Source: Aquatica leii
Lineage: Eukaryota > Arthropoda > Insecta > Coleoptera > Lampyridae
NCBI GenBank assembly: GCA_035610365.1
Contig: CM069435.1
Location: forward strand, 83,733,389 to 83,797,388
Length of the DNA stretch: 64,000 nt
Direction of reading: 5' to 3'
Shown: piece after piece, positions 9,950-22,340 of the stretch
How positions within the stretch are numbered: the stretch's first letter is position 1
Layout of the letters: the number at the start of each line of letters is the position of its first letter
Notes under the pieces: generated by a model
Seen by the model: the letters and a program-made list of their open reading frames with translations, nothing else
Told to the model about the DNA's origin: nothing
Databases searched by the model: none
Position numbers and translations under genes: made by a program

Positions 9950-11590
9950 ACGCGGAGGCCGACGGAATTAAAAGCTCTTTACATTTAACAATTTAACATT
10001 TATTTGAACACAAAAAAAACAAAATGAATAAAATAATCAAATAATTGAATTGGAAATTAACAAAATTAATCTCACAAATCAGAAACAAAGAACGCAAAAT
10101 GAAAGTTTGAATAAATACACAATACAGAACAAAATAATAATAATTAAAAAAAATATATAATATTGGTAGACATTAATTACCAAAACAAAACAAAAATTCA
10201 CGGCCGTGTGCGCGTCGAAATTAATTAATTATAAAATCAAATACACTTAAATACCTTAAAACTAATATATATATATAACTTGAATCGAGAATTCGGTCCC
10301 GTTTAATAAATTTTAAACTCGGGATTATAACAATACCGCTAAATACGGACATTAATTAGTTACATTAACGTTAACTTCGAGACACTTGTAATTTTATTTG
10401 AAATTCAAAGCTTTTAACACTTAATCGCGTAAACAAAAATTTCACATATCAATAGATGGTGCAAAATAAATACCTTGAATTATTTGTAGTCGGGCTTTTG
10501 GTTAGCGTAGGCCAGCAGACGTCCGGAACCTCGATAGGGTACCAAATCCAGATGAATAATTTACCAACGGAAGATTTATTATTGATCCGCCCCCAAGGCG
10601 AAAGATATGAGATTGCGAAACAAACTCACGCACAAGTTCACTTAACGATACATGCTATATTAATTCGGAAAACAGTGATCTCAATGAACCGTAATTACGA
10701 AAAGGAAAGTTTTGTTTTCCACTTAAAGAATCACTGAACCATTTTCATTTACTTCCGCGGTAACTCTAAATCTATTACTAGAAAAGGTGAATTATCACCC
10801 GCGATAACTACATTCTGACGACTGTCAACCAACTAACTTCGGACCCTCTTTATTTACCAAAATCACATCTATATATCAACTTTTTTTCGACTACCCTTTC
10901 CACAAAGGCTGTGTTCGAAACTTCAAGAACCAAAACACTCTCATTAAGAAGTGTGATAAAGAGGCAATCAATCCCCATTACGTCATATTCATAGCATTTG
11001 GACACGGCATTTCGCTTATACGTGAAAATGTCAAATTGACAAAATATTATATTACAAGAATTTAAACTGCCTAATAAATTAAGATAATGACTTAATTTTT
11101 CCACGTAATCTACACGATTGACACAAAGAAATCAAAGTACGACTGTACTGAGAATGCACTTGAACAAAGAACTTTTGAACCAACTTAAAATAAACAAACG
11201 GCGAAAATATATTTAATTACGATTATATCTCAGAAGGGAAACATAAATTACAACTGGAATTCTCAACAAACCAAGTGAAATACTCAATAAACAAAATCGC
11301 GAAATCAGATGATTCACGGCGTAACAAAATACAAAACTTTATCAACAATTTAAATTGTAACTTTGAATTTAAAAACGTAAAATAACTTATTAAACTCAAT
11401 CTAAAATCCTATTAAAACAAATTTAAAATACATTAAATGAAAATCGTCAATCCCAACACTGTGTCCATTACCAAAAATTACTCAAACAACCAATGGATTT
11501 TAAACGATGGTAACAAATCGAGAGAAAAAAAAGAAAACCGCAAATTTAGCCAGCTGAATCTATTTACGGGGTCTGACATAAAAAGATAGC
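9950..11590. other. Strongly A-over-T skewed block
   Basis: About 1.6 kb in which the + strand is visibly rich in A runs (AAAACAAAACAAAA-type) and poor in T runs. A GC-richer island at about 10,450-10,840 contains a 93-codon open frame (10456-10737, +) with no recognisable motif. The skew on this strand mirrors that of the T-rich LTR fossils elsewhere, so a minus-strand non-autonomous LTR element is possible, but no Gag, Pol or clear primer site was seen. Confidence 0.35.
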
Positions 11591-11599
11591 TGCTGCAAT

Positions 11600-14170
11600 C
11601 CCCAAACGCAGGTTACAAGCTTTACCATACTTTTCTTTATGTTCACTTTTATTTAATTACAACTTTTGACAACATATAATTTCTGTATTAACAAAATTCT
11701 TTGAATTGAGCTCATACATATATTTTTGACTCTGGATTGTGCTACCAGGTTTGTTGTCAAAAATACTTGCTGAAATGTTGTCCTTTTTGAGTTCTATATG
11801 TCTATATGTTGTGCTTCATTATGCAATTATTAAAGTAAATAACGTATTTTTTTATTTTATTACGTATTGTAAGTAGTTTTTTTAACATGAGTTTTCTTGA
11901 CGTAAAATATAAATTTATAGTGCGATTTTAAGCTTTTGTCGTAAAGAAAATACCAATTTTTTGTTTAGTGCTTTTAAGTTTAACTTTTCTAGTAATTTAA
12001 TATATATATAACGGAAACGTTACTGTTATTATTTGATTTTAAATTATCTTTATTAGTTTAACTAAATTTGCTTGTAAACCTTCCTTTATTTTTATTTTGT
12101 GGAGTCGCTACTTTTTAGAGCGAGGTTGCTTTGAGATTCATTCGGTACTGAGTCTTTGAGTAGTACACATGTGGTACTTCATTTTGAAGTAATGTACTTT
12201 TTATTTTACCTTATATCTACAATATCTTTATTTAAAAAGTCTGTGTTAATAATACAAGTATGTCTGTCATTTCTATTTTGTTGTGTTTATCTAATTCCCA
12301 GTTTTTATTTGTTTTAGACTTTTGTTTTATCTACCGATTTTATCTTTAACCAAATTATCATTATCTTTATAATTTGAATGGGTTTGGTATATGAATAATA
12401 CAATAAATACCAATGATCCGAATCAATTTTCGTAAAGAAAATACACCTTGATCATCGATTTTTGATGGGAAATTTCATAAGGCTATCCGCCAGCTTTAAC
12501 TCTGCATTCCGTTGGATGACATAAACATGTAATTTGATCCGTATGCGTGAGTTACTTTTATCTCTACATTCCTTTTGTTAATTAAAGACTGCTTCATCAA
12601 CAAACTTGGGTTTTCTTCTTACAAAATAACATATTTGAACGTAACTTATTAAATACTAAATAATAAAATTCTCTAATTAATATAAAAATTAAATTTGTTT
12701 ACTGCAAATATTTAAAGTAACGTAATTAAAATTGTTTTTCTTACTATATGTAAAGAAATACCGGTATTCTCTTAATTTTAAGTTTAATCAATTAAATGAT
12801 AAAAATTTCTATTCTTAGTTTTCAGTAACCTTACTGAATTTTACCTTATTGTTTTGTTTTTGAATATAGGATTATAAATCTTTTGAGATTGAATCAATGA
12901 ATTATTTTTGAGTAACTTTTTATTGCAGATAAGACTTTAATAGTTTAGTCTTAAAATCAAACTATTTGGCATCCCTGACTTCGGAAGTTAATTAACCAAT
13001 TTTGACAATTTTTCTAATTGTTTAATTACTTTTCTTACATCGTTTGTTAGTGCACTCTTTGCTTATCTAAACTAATTGAGAGTTGCGCTACAAAACATTA
13101 AGCGAGTTTTGAGTTTTAAGAATTAAGCAGTTTGTTGAATATGGGTTAAGTATTTCCGATCTTAGTTGTGTTACTGGATCACGTATAATTGTATTTTGAG
13201 AACTACACTGTTTATTTCAAATTCGTCTTGTAATATTGTTAAAAAATGCTTAACTTTGTAAAAGTAACCGCTGTTATATATTTTTTTTATAACTTGGTCA
13301 TATTTTTTTGAGTTGAGTTTTGAGTTGTGGGTGTTTTGCATTATTACATTGCCAAAATTTCCATTTTGCAATTAAAAAAATTAAACGCAATAACCACCGT
13401 ATTTTTGATTACTGTTTGGCAGTCTTCTCTTGCAATTGCTTAGCTTCTGTAACTTCTACGGCTTGGTTAATTGATGTCTGCTTTGAGATTTATCACCAGA
13501 AGTTTGTCCAAAATTAAGTCTAGTTTAACGTTAATTTCAAGGTTAACCAAAAAGTTTTTGAAACCCATTTGATATTAAAATACATTTTTTTATATAGCTC
13601 AAACGATCAATTGCTTTTTTATGATTTTGTAACATTTTTTGTACTATTTAAAAACACGTTAATAAGTAGGTCTTTTGTTTTACACTAATTTGCGTTGTTT
13701 TGTTTGTTTTGTTTAAGTATAATTCTACATTTTGTATTAATTTTCAAAAGCAAGTCCCATTTGTATTGAAACTTCCAGACGAATTTCTTAGTGAACAAAC
13801 ATCTAGAAGTTTATTAACGTTGTGTCTTTGTTTAGCGCCCTACCAATTTTGACTATTGTATTTTTTTGCAATTTTTTTGGCGTCCAGTTATTTCCAAATT
13901 TAAACAATTGTATCATCGATAGTTTTGTAATCAATTTTTGATAACATTTTTTAGCACGTCACAGCATGTTGTTTTTATTATAAATTGAAAGAAGTGTTAT
14001 TAATATTATGACATAGTACTTTCTGTATTTGTCTTTCTAAGCTATTTGAAAAGCAAGTTTTATTGCACTCAGTAAGCAATACAAATACATATATAAAACT
14101 AAAAAAATGTTAAATTATAAGTAATGTTAAGTTCTTAACATAAAAAAAAATATTTGTGTTTGCTGGGTTT
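11600..14170. other. Strongly T-over-A skewed block
   Basis: From about 11,600 the skew reverses abruptly: the + strand is T-rich through about 14,100, ending near a GTGTTTGCTGGG word at 14,156-14,167 that resembles the end of the repeat at 29.6 kb. No recognisable coding motif. Similar in texture to the T-rich LTR fossils at 27-36 kb. No family can be assigned. Confidence 0.35.
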
Positions 14171-14214
14171 TAAGTTCTCTTCCTAAGCTGCAATTGCAAT
14201 TTGTTAATTATTTT

Positions 14215-14246
14215 TTTAAAGATTGGTAATGAATACCAAATCTTTA
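14215..14246. repeat. Hairpin
   Basis: TTTAAAGATTGGTA (14215-14228) and TACCAAATCTTTAAA close by form a near-perfect stem with a loop of about 4 nt. It follows the T-skewed block. No adjoining gene, so no terminator function is claimed. Confidence 0.5.
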
Positions 14247-14249
14247 AAA

Positions 14250-15950
14250 CACGCCAATGCAAATGATTATTAAAAATTAAAACAAAACAAAACGTTTTGC
14301 TTAAATTTTTCTGATGAATTTCACTAATTGTATGTATATTTAAAAAAAAACTATTGTTTATATTAAGTTAACACAAAATAGCAAAGAAATTGTTGTTTTT
14401 ATTAGAGTAACACGGTTCAGTCGAAACTAACGAAATTCTATTTTTTACTTAACGCTTCTTTATTTTAATTATTTATTTAACAGCTTCTAATAAACTGCAA
14501 AGTTTATAAATCATGATCTGGAACATCTTGCGCATGAATCACCTACATAATTAGCAACTGCATAGGTTTCTAATTGCTTTCCATTCATTGCATACAGCAA
14601 CCGATATTCTATAGCTGCTTTTAAATATTGAAAAATTGATTGGAACTGGGTCGATTAAATGTATCTAGAGCTTTCGTTATTATGTAGGTATGTGCATTAT
14701 TTTACAAAAATACTATTAAGTTACTTGAATTATTTTTAATTCTAAAAAGCCACTGCTTGCAATAAGTCGATCATCTAAAAATGAAGCAAATTTTAGAAAA
14801 GAACAAAAAAAAACAATCACGTAATTTAAAATTATAATAAAATACAAGAAGGGTCAAGGAAATACATGCGCGCTCTTTTTTGAAACATGTACCGACTGGC
14901 ACTTTTGTATTTCTTGATATGGATGAAACTTATATTTATAATATTGTACTGAAGTTACCAAATCTTATAGTCAAGAAAAGCACTAACAGAATAGCTTTTT
15001 CTATTTAATTTTAGAATAAATGTATTTTTTTATAACATTTCAATGTAAATTTCAAAGAAAAACTAGTTTTTATATATGCACTTAAATTAAACTTTTTTTA
15101 TTAATTATATTTGAATTAAAATTAGTTAATTGGTTATGAATCAAAGTGCATCTAACGTGTATTAATATACCCCATTAGTGAAGAAGTTTGATACAAATTC
15201 CATTATTTTTTAAATAGGCCATAACGCTTTTTTATTAAATCTAAGACAAAATTCATATTAAATAAGTTAATTAAATAAATACTAAAGACATCTAAATCTT
15301 TTTTTTTTATTTCGCGACAATCATAGCTTTATATCCGTATTGTTTAAAACTTCTTTAGTGATTAAATAAATTTAAGTTTGCAACGCTGTGAACCCTATCT
15401 GACAGTAAAGCATAACCTAACCAAATATACTACAGCATGCTACAATTTTATGGTTTGACTGATGAAAGTTATTTTACTTTACCTTATAGAATTGAGTAAT
15501 AATTTAAGAAGAGGCGAAATAGTGTGTTAAAAATCGTACTGTAGTTTTATCTCTCTTGTTTCTCTTTTTTTTACCCGTTTGTACCCCCTCTTTTCATAAA
15601 CTAATAGACTAAGACCTACTGCCATCTGCAAAATCGTGGTTTCTATTTTGCGAACTTACTTATTTCTTATGAAGTACCAGTTAGAACCTTTTGTTATATT
15701 TGTGTTTACTTTACCGTTTACCTGTTCAAAACAGGTTAATATCATAAACAATAGCTTGTATTGTTACGGCACAAGTCAATGTCAAATAAACTTAAACAAT
15801 ATCATGCTTTATATTTAAGAAAACAAAAAAATATGTATGTTCAAATATTTATTTATTTTTGTAAAATATAAATCGAAAACATAGAAATAACTAAAACAAT
15901 GGAAATTAAATTAAAAGAAAATTGTTATGGGGATTTATTGTTATTATTCG
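14250..15950. other. Unassigned AT-rich DNA
   Basis: I see no coding, RNA or repeat feature here. The 60-codon frame at 15636-15818 (+) has no recognisable motif. Confidence 0.5.
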
Positions 15951-16033
15951 TCAATTTTTAAAATTATTCAAACTACCAGTCCACCAATAATAAATTCCTT
16001 AACTTTCAAAATGTATATACTATTTTACATATG

Positions 16034-16067
16034 CTTCGAGCTTTAAAATAATGAAGCTCATCTTCAA
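16034..16067 (-). ncRNA. Hammerhead ribozyme, type B, decayed (copy A left arm)
   Basis: Minus-strand reading: TTGAAGA, then a GAGC/GCTC-type stem II with an AT-rich loop, then GAAGC. The canonical core would be CTGAAGA and GAAAC, so two core positions are altered and self-cleavage is unlikely. Confidence 0.6.
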
Positions 16068-16361
16068 AAAAGTAAAAATATTTACAACTTATAAAAAGTT
16101 AAGATTACAAAAAGTTTTTTAACTTACATTTTTTCGAACAATCTCAAATCTGAAAATTTGTAACTAGATAATTAAAAAAATGTAAGTTTTACAAAATGTT
16201 AAATGTTAATTGTTTTAAAAAAGGAAGATGGTGCAATTTAGAAACAAATCTAAAAAAAATTAAGTTTAAAATCGTAATTGAAATTGGTTTGCTAGTTCAA
16301 CAAAAAATTTGTATTTGATATTTTAATATAAATGAACTCTAGTTATTCAAGAATTTCCCAG

Positions 16362-16676
16362 TGAGCAAATTGCAGCTAAAACCGGATTTTTTATAACTAC
16401 TTTAGCTTTTAAAGTTACTCTTTAGAACACTTTTAAGTGGCTTGTGAAAAAACGGAAACCTCCATGAAGCGTTTAAGTAGCTAAAAATTCCGCAGTTATG
16501 TTACTGTTAGGTAGCTCCTTTAATGCATTAAAATCGGGCTTATACAGCTCTTTGTGGTATTAGCAAAGCTTTAAAGAAGCTCTAAAGGAACTGTAAACTA
16601 CCTTTCAGAAACAACTATACAGCTTAAATAGCTTTATTTTTACTACCTTTAAGTAGCTTAAAAATTAAATAAATAT
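16362..16676. mobile_element. Short insertion inside PLE copy A with recurring AAGTAGCT words
   Basis: PLE copy B reads CAAGAATTTGTTTGTT at the homologous site, whereas copy A reads CAAGAATTT and then CCCAGTGAGCAAAT. The PLE alignment resumes at about 16680. The ~315-bp insert begins with CCCAG, and contains several variants of TTTAAGTAGCTTAA (near 16470, 16505, 16625, 16655). This resembles the CCCAxxCAACAC-ended MITE at 38.1 kb and the repeat at 29.1-29.6 kb in style. A target duplication was not resolved. Confidence 0.5.
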
Positions 16677-16954
16677 TTCATTAAAAAAAGAAATCTTGAA
16701 ATCGTTACCTTTACTTAATTTCTTAAAAAAATTGAGAAAAGTGATAAAGGAGAACCCATTGAAAGACCTAGATTTTGTTTAAAAATTTGATTATCAAATT
16801 TATCACTTATTTTTACTGAAATATTCTTAAACAATTTAGAAAGTAAATATATTTCTGAACACCAAATTTTCTTACAAAAAATAATATTTTGGAAAAGATA
16901 TGTTGATGACATTTTTGTACTTAAAAAAGTTGTAAATATTTTTTGTAGACTTTT

Positions 16955-16989
16955 CTGAAGATGAGCATCATTATTTTAAAGCTCGAAAC
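16955..16989 (+). ncRNA. Hammerhead ribozyme, type B (copy A right arm)
   Basis: CTGAAGA (16955-16961), stem II TGAGC...GCTC (GAGC/GCTC, with an AT-rich loop), then GAAAC (16985-16989) followed by ATATGTA, which can form the short ACAU/AUGU helix III. The whole conserved core is intact. It lies just downstream of the RT fragment, the usual PLE position. Confidence 0.75.
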
Positions 16990-17044
16990 ATATGTAAACG
17001 AATTTGTTATTAGTGGACTGGTAATTTAAATAATTTTAAATTAA

Positions 17045-19000
17045 AATTAATGTTAAATTTCTGAAAGAATAATTGACCAATTCATCCTTTATAAGGATTT
17101 TTGACAGAGAATCCATTTGTATCACTATGTTGCGTAGTTTAGTCAAAACTTAACGGCTTGACGAATTTGAAAACACACTGTGGTCGTTCCGGTATATTCA
17201 AAATATTATAGGACGTATCTTCAACTATAAAACATATATTAAAAAAATTACGTATTATTGCTTGTCTACTTATACCTTCGTTTAGTGAACTGGAGCTGTA
17301 GAAAGAATAAATTTATTCGTCTTCACGATTGTCATCAATAAATAACAATCGACGTTTTCTTCCATATGTTTGAGAAACTACTACATTTGAGTATCTAAGG
17401 TTGATGTTCATATCAACAATTACAGCTTCTGTAAAAAATTATACTAAATAAGCCCAAAAAGTAAAAAAAAATTAAGTTGTTAGTATTTTAAAAATAAAGT
17501 TTTGAAAATGCAATTAGTATTAGTATTTTCAAAATTTTTGCGATTGTTTTTAAACAATTGTTAAAATATTTTATGTATTGTTGGATTTGTATTGAAGTGC
17601 TTTCAGCATGCTAAAATAAACATAAAAGAATTTTGTTTATAATTTTTTTTATTTTTTATAAAACTAAGTATTTATTAGACAAGGTGCTAAAGAAATACGG
17701 CCCTAACATTTACAAAAAGCATATTTTTATTCGACATGCCAACATCAACAAAAGACATTTAAAGCAATGGCCCGAGCGATTATGCAATTACGATGAATCG
17801 ATCATTATGCAAAATAATGATCGCGATATCGAGCGTCTGTACAATAACGATCGCAATCATTGATCGCTTATAAAATAACAATTGCGGTTGTGGAAAAGAA
17901 ATTAATACTTTTAATTATCGCATAAACAAATAAGACTAATATAACACGATTTTACCTATAATATTTACTTTAATAAATGTATAATAAACTTTAAGTATGC
18001 AGGTAGTTCACGGAAAATCGTAAAATTTTGTGTAAGTAGGTAAATAACCCCTTTGCTCTTTTCCTCGTAAGAATTTTAAACCACATACAGATTTTTAATA
18101 AAAAAGTAACATGAATTTAAACATTGAATTATATTTTTTTTGTTTACAGAAATTTAACAATGCATTCTTTTCAAAGAGAATTAGAAAACTCTTCTAGGAA
18201 AGAACGTTTGTAAAATTTGTGTCATACATTCAGCATTTAGGGAAAAAACTAGCTTTATATAAACACCAAGGTAAATCATAAAAACACAGGAAGTTAAAAA
18301 CAATAAGCATTAACTACAAATGACAATACGTATTTGAAAAGAATTGCAAATTTATTTTTAATACATAAATCTTATGTTTGAGACAAATATCAACACGAGT
18401 TATGACTAATTACTCAACAATCTTTTCAGGGTCAATTTCAAATAGAAACATTTAATTTACGAGAGAACGACACTTATTTTTTAATATGTTGTTTATTAAT
18501 GCTTTAAACTATTTATTCGTAAGTTTGCATCAGAATTCAAACAGCACGTCATGTCGAAAAAAAACATCACAGTAGTATCTATTCTCTGTGAATTTTTGTA
18601 AATATTTTTTTTAAATCTAAATATGAACAAATTTTAATTAATTTATTGTTTAGAAACAATATTAAAAATACTTAGATATGTTGATTTTCAATACTCCAAA
18701 CGTTATTGTATCCCGGAAAACGAAAATCGAATGTTTATGGCTAGATTTATGACTAACTTTACACGAGCGACTTTTTAGCAACAGTCGATTACTAATTAAT
18801 TCTAAATACCATGATTGCGATCATTGATCGTGGAAAATAATAGCGATCTCAGCTACTGATTTACAGTAATTATTTTAAGTTATTGTACAATTAAGTGCAA
18901 CAAGAAGAAGAAGAATCCGGACAAGGAGATTCTCCGATGCTAATTTAAACCATTTTTAAACGTTTGGTAGAAAAAAAAATCTTAAAAATATTTACCTGAT
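17045..19000. other. Unassigned DNA with GATCG-rich patches
   Basis: No recognisable genes. Two patches rich in CGATC/GATCGC words lie at about 17,775-17,870 and 18,810-18,850, and are partly inverted copies of each other (AATGATTGCGATCRTT shared). They may be the ends of a ~1.1-kb non-autonomous element, but the match is short. The 76-codon frame at 17633-17863 (+) runs through the first patch and is not called. Confidence 0.35.
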
Positions 19001-19227
19001 TGAAGGTGTAGAACAAGAACTGCAGTGTGTTTAAAATTTCCTTTTGTTGTTATACATTATCTCCGAAGATGCTTCTCACAAATCTTCTTTTGTTTTAAAT
19101 CTTCGAAGTCCATTGTGGCAATGTTTATATTTCCACAGTTTTTCTAACATTCTTTAGCACGCACTTTATCACTAATAAAAAACTTAAAAAAACTAGTACC
19201 TTTGTTTTCGGTATTATTATTTTCACA
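19000..19227 (-). pseudogene. THAP-type zinc-finger relic
   Basis: A minus-strand frame from 19227 reads CENNNTENKGTSFFKFFISD, KVRAKEC, then after one stop KNCGN, DFEDLKQKKICEKHLRR. The spacing of C, the GTSFF.F, the R...(W/C)...C block, and KICEKH matches the THAP C2CH module (C..C...SFF.FP.D..R...W...C......IC..HF). Trp of the R...W block is not evident and there are two in-frame stops, so it is a relic. THAP domains begin P-element-type transposases and some host proteins; nothing else of a P element adjoins here, although a P-like relic lies at 40.9-43.2 kb. Confidence 0.55.
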
Positions 19228-19600
19228 ATTAATATAATTGATGATGATTTGTAACTTTTCCCATTTTAAAAATAAATCAAAAACATATTTACACTTAAAC
19301 TAAACAAAAGTTCAAACAAGCATTACTACTACCAGAATTTTAAAAATCGTATCGCAATGTTAACCCAAGAAAAACTTTCAATTCAATACCGAAGTTTACA
19401 AGTCGACAGACACGCAAGAACTGAAAAATCTCGATCCAATACAAACGTGGCGACCTCTACATCTCGATCCAATCAGTCGATACGATATCGCCCCTTAAGT
19501 TGCATTTCTTCTTACATTTATTATTCAATGCTTATAGTTAATTTCGATATTTATTATACATTTTAATTGCAACGGTGCAAATGTCACGTTTAGAAATAGG

Positions 19601-19738
19601 CTAGTTCTTATATTCTTTTTCATATTTCAGACGGCATTTTGATGGAATCAAATTATCTAAAGCTTTATTTGCTAATTCTTTTACTTCGAGTGTAGTACAA
19701 CTCATACTTTCAGATTCCATTTTCACAACCTTTTTCAT
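19601..19738 (-). pseudogene. Tyrosine-recombinase-like (Crypton-type) N-terminal scrap
   Basis: 45 codons from ATG at 19738: after a short lead come EVKELANKALDNLIPSKCR and LKYEKEYKN, then a stop. Arthropod Crypton-like YR proteins commonly start with a segment such as (L)LP.KS...Y...Y..F..WC. The similarity is limited to this core-binding-domain start, and the catalytic part is not found downstream. Alternative: a chance frame or another transposon protein. Confidence 0.35.
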
Positions 19739-20034
19739 TGAATTCAGAAACTATCACTTAAATTTTAAATTTGAATTATCAAATGCCAGAATTGCCAACA
19801 CAATTTAAAAATAAATCACTAAACTATTATTATTGTCAACTTATTACATTGTATCGCAAGATCATTTTTACAAGAATATAACTACTTCACTCTACATCTC
19901 ACAGTACATATATTAACCCTCAAAACCCTAAACTGAACTAAACCCTGACAAACTAAAATATAAAAAAAACATAGTCCGCCTCTTAAAAAGTTATAGTTGT
20001 AACATATACATTAAAACAAGATAAATGGAATAAC

Positions 20035-20581
20035 TAAATTTTAAAATGTTTCTTCCATGGAAGAAGATGTATAGCTTTGACGCTGGTCGTGTGGTTAACC
20101 CCTTAGAGGGGAACCGTTGCGATAATTCTTCAAACGTAAAAAAAAACTACCGATAATGTGGTTTAGTTGAAATTTAACCCGTTTTACACCGGCCACCCAA
20201 AGACCTCCAAAATGAGGTGAGTTAAGTGAATTGAATTTTCATTTTATACCTTTAATTACAATTTTTTTGTGGTGGCACAGTTTGACTCAAGCAGTTTAAC
20301 AATTTTTTTAATTCGTTATTTGCACCAAAAAAGTTGGAGTCATTATCGGAATAGATAGTATTGGATTTTCTCCTTTGCGCAAGAAAGCGACTTAATGCAT
20401 CCAAAAATGCTTCTATGCTAACATTTGCAACAACTTCAATGTATACTGCTTTAGTAGAAAAGGAGATGAACAATGACACATAACATTTAACAGATTGAGC
20501 TCCCCTATCTCGGTGATTTTTTATAAAAAAATGTTCCTCATAGTCTACGCCACTTGTATCAAATGTAAATGAAGATTTCAT
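20035..20581 (-). pseudogene. BEL/Pao integrase region (fossil)
   Basis: The longest readable part shows the BEL integrase catalytic core: FDTSGVDYEEHFFIK, KCYVSLFISFSTKAVYIEVV, EAFLDALSRFLAQR, IYSDNDSNFFGANNELKKLL. These match GVDYAGPF, KCYV.LFVCFSTKAVHLELV and IYSDNGTNF.GA of the family. Remnants of the following GLWEA-type block and of the C-terminal basic/PITKL-type tail can be seen down to about 20,035. Fossil; details of decay are not listed. Confidence 0.8.
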
Positions 20582-20589
20582 TCTTGCAG

Positions 20590-22340
20590 AAGGTAGCGAT
20601 CGGTATTGATCGTCTAAGAGTTTTGCACGTCATTTAAAACAATTAGGTTTTTAGTAAAAGAAACCCATTTTTCTGACGATGGAGAGTAGGTGATTGATCC
20701 CAATCTAGTTTTTTCTGCCATAATGATTGTAAAATTATTTTGACAGTGATTGTGCATGCAGACAAAAAACCTAATGGATCGAATATTGGGCTTATAACCG
20801 ACAAAACTTATCGTTTAGTTACAAGAAAAGAAGTGTCGACATAAATATTGAAAAATAGAAAATCATCTTTCGAGTTTCAACCAAGGCCTAAAGCTTTAGA
20901 ATTCTTATTTACACCAATAGTTATGTTTTCAGAATCGCTTTAATCTGGAAGAACTTAAGTTTTATTTGATGTTCATTTTCTAAAGGAAAATGCATCCGGT
21001 TTGAAAATCCACAACAATTGCTGCTATAAGAGCGTGGTTTGTTCAATATCGTCAGCGCTTATAAGTAAATCATCAAAATAAAATTAATTTTTGATTATTT
21101 TACAAGCTGCTGGAAATCAATTGGAATATTCAGTTGCTAATTGAGCTACACATCGCATTGCCAAGAAAGAAGCTGCTCTCGTTCCATAAGTGAATGTGTT
21201 TAATTGATAAACAGCAATTGATTCCAATGAGACAAGTTTCCAACTGATCTGTTGTAAAAATCGTTTTTCAAAAATGAATTGAGACTAAGTCATTTTGAAT
21301 AATTAGATCACATAGTTGTAAATCATTTATTTAATACCCAAAATTTGATTGGAATGAACCATCAAAAACAACTCGAAGTCTGATACTACTATGTTCATTT
21401 AAAACACCATGATGTGGAAGAATATATGATTAAAAATTTAACTCTTTGATTTAATAGATATGTCCCATACTCTCTTATTCTGACATAAACTGAGTGTACA
21501 TAATTTTCAACGAGAGATTTGTTTGAAGTTTTCTCTCTAAAGCATAAAATAGTTTTAAAGCTCTTGTCTTAGAATCGCATAATTTGTCAGTCAAATCTTT
21601 TAATGCAATAGAAACCACAAATCTAGACCTTTCATTGCATTGAAACATTTTAAGAAAATCCTCCTCACGTCTTTGCTCATTGTCTGACCATGGTTTTATT
21701 GTATGACACTATTCAAGTTCCCAAAATTGAAGTAACTGTTGTTGAATGTCAATATATTTATTATAATTGCATTGATTATTGTAAAAGGGAGCAACGTTTA
21801 CAAGTCAAGAAAATGTCCAACTTAAAACAGTTTTTTGAATAACCGGTACATATGGATGCAGATTAATTCGACCAACCTGGATCAAATTCCAAAAAATACC
21901 AGCACTCAGAAGAACTTCAATCTGACCTGAGTAATTGAAACTAGAATACGCTAAAGAACTATTTTCCAATTTGACTTGTCAATCGTTGATTGAGGTAATA
22001 AACTATTAATAAGTGAAACAACTAAACAATCAATTTTCTAATTGAATAAACCTGATGCAGATTGAAATTAAATGTAACATTTGCCTTGTATGAGTATGAT
22101 TGATTTGTTAACGCTACTAACATTAATTTTAACAAGTTTGGTTATAAATTTAAAGTTTGTTGATAATTGCTTCAGAAATGATATTACTTTGTGAGCCAAA
22201 GTCTAAAAGTGCTCGACAGACATGAAATTACAAGAATTAAAAATATTGATTAGCGCAGTTGGCAATGAAATCTGATTAAATTGATTTGTATTAGTTAACG
22301 CGATATTGGTTTTGAAATGCTGTATCTGAGGTACTTGAAG
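20590..22340 (-). pseudogene. BEL/Pao protease/RT region (fossil, strongly decayed)
   Basis: Only islands are recognisable on the minus strand, for example a retropepsin-like surrounding near 22,150-22,240. Position between the Gag and integrase regions supports the call. Short frames on the plus strand here (e.g. 22317-22523) are shadows. Confidence 0.45.

Larger units (their letters stand above)
6930..9950. other. Unassigned AT-rich DNA
   Basis: No recognisable coding sequence. Holds a repeat pair at 7205-7285 / 7650-7725 and a hairpin at 8388-8437 (below). The phrase around 7970-8060 and the GC-richer patch at about 9,780-9,920 look like pieces of dispersed repeats but could not be assigned. 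Confidence 0.5.
15955..17045. mobile_element. Penelope-like element copy A, rearranged, with inverted ends
   Basis: The left ~400 bp (15955-16361) is the same sequence as 38270-38640 and, inverted, as 39307-39640, the flanks of PLE copy B. Within the copy, 16680-16885 reads on the minus strand: first the linker seen in copy B (around 38900-38945), then RT residues LGLSMGSPLS, a conserved PLE RT block. At about 16885 the strand flips: WKRYVDDIFVLKK, the RT active-site block with YVDD, reads on the plus strand. It ends with a plus-strand hammerhead and the common terminal GGACTGGTAATTTAAATAAT. So it is a composite with an internal inversion and deletions, not functional. Confidence 0.8.

Noticed and set aside
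10456-10737. 93-codon frame in a GC-richer island
   Set aside because: No recognisable domain, no supporting context; the opposite strand looks equally plausible as untranslated element DNA.
17633-17863. 76-codon frame with KKH/RH-rich end
   Set aside because: Passes through GATCG-rich repeat patches; no recognisable family.
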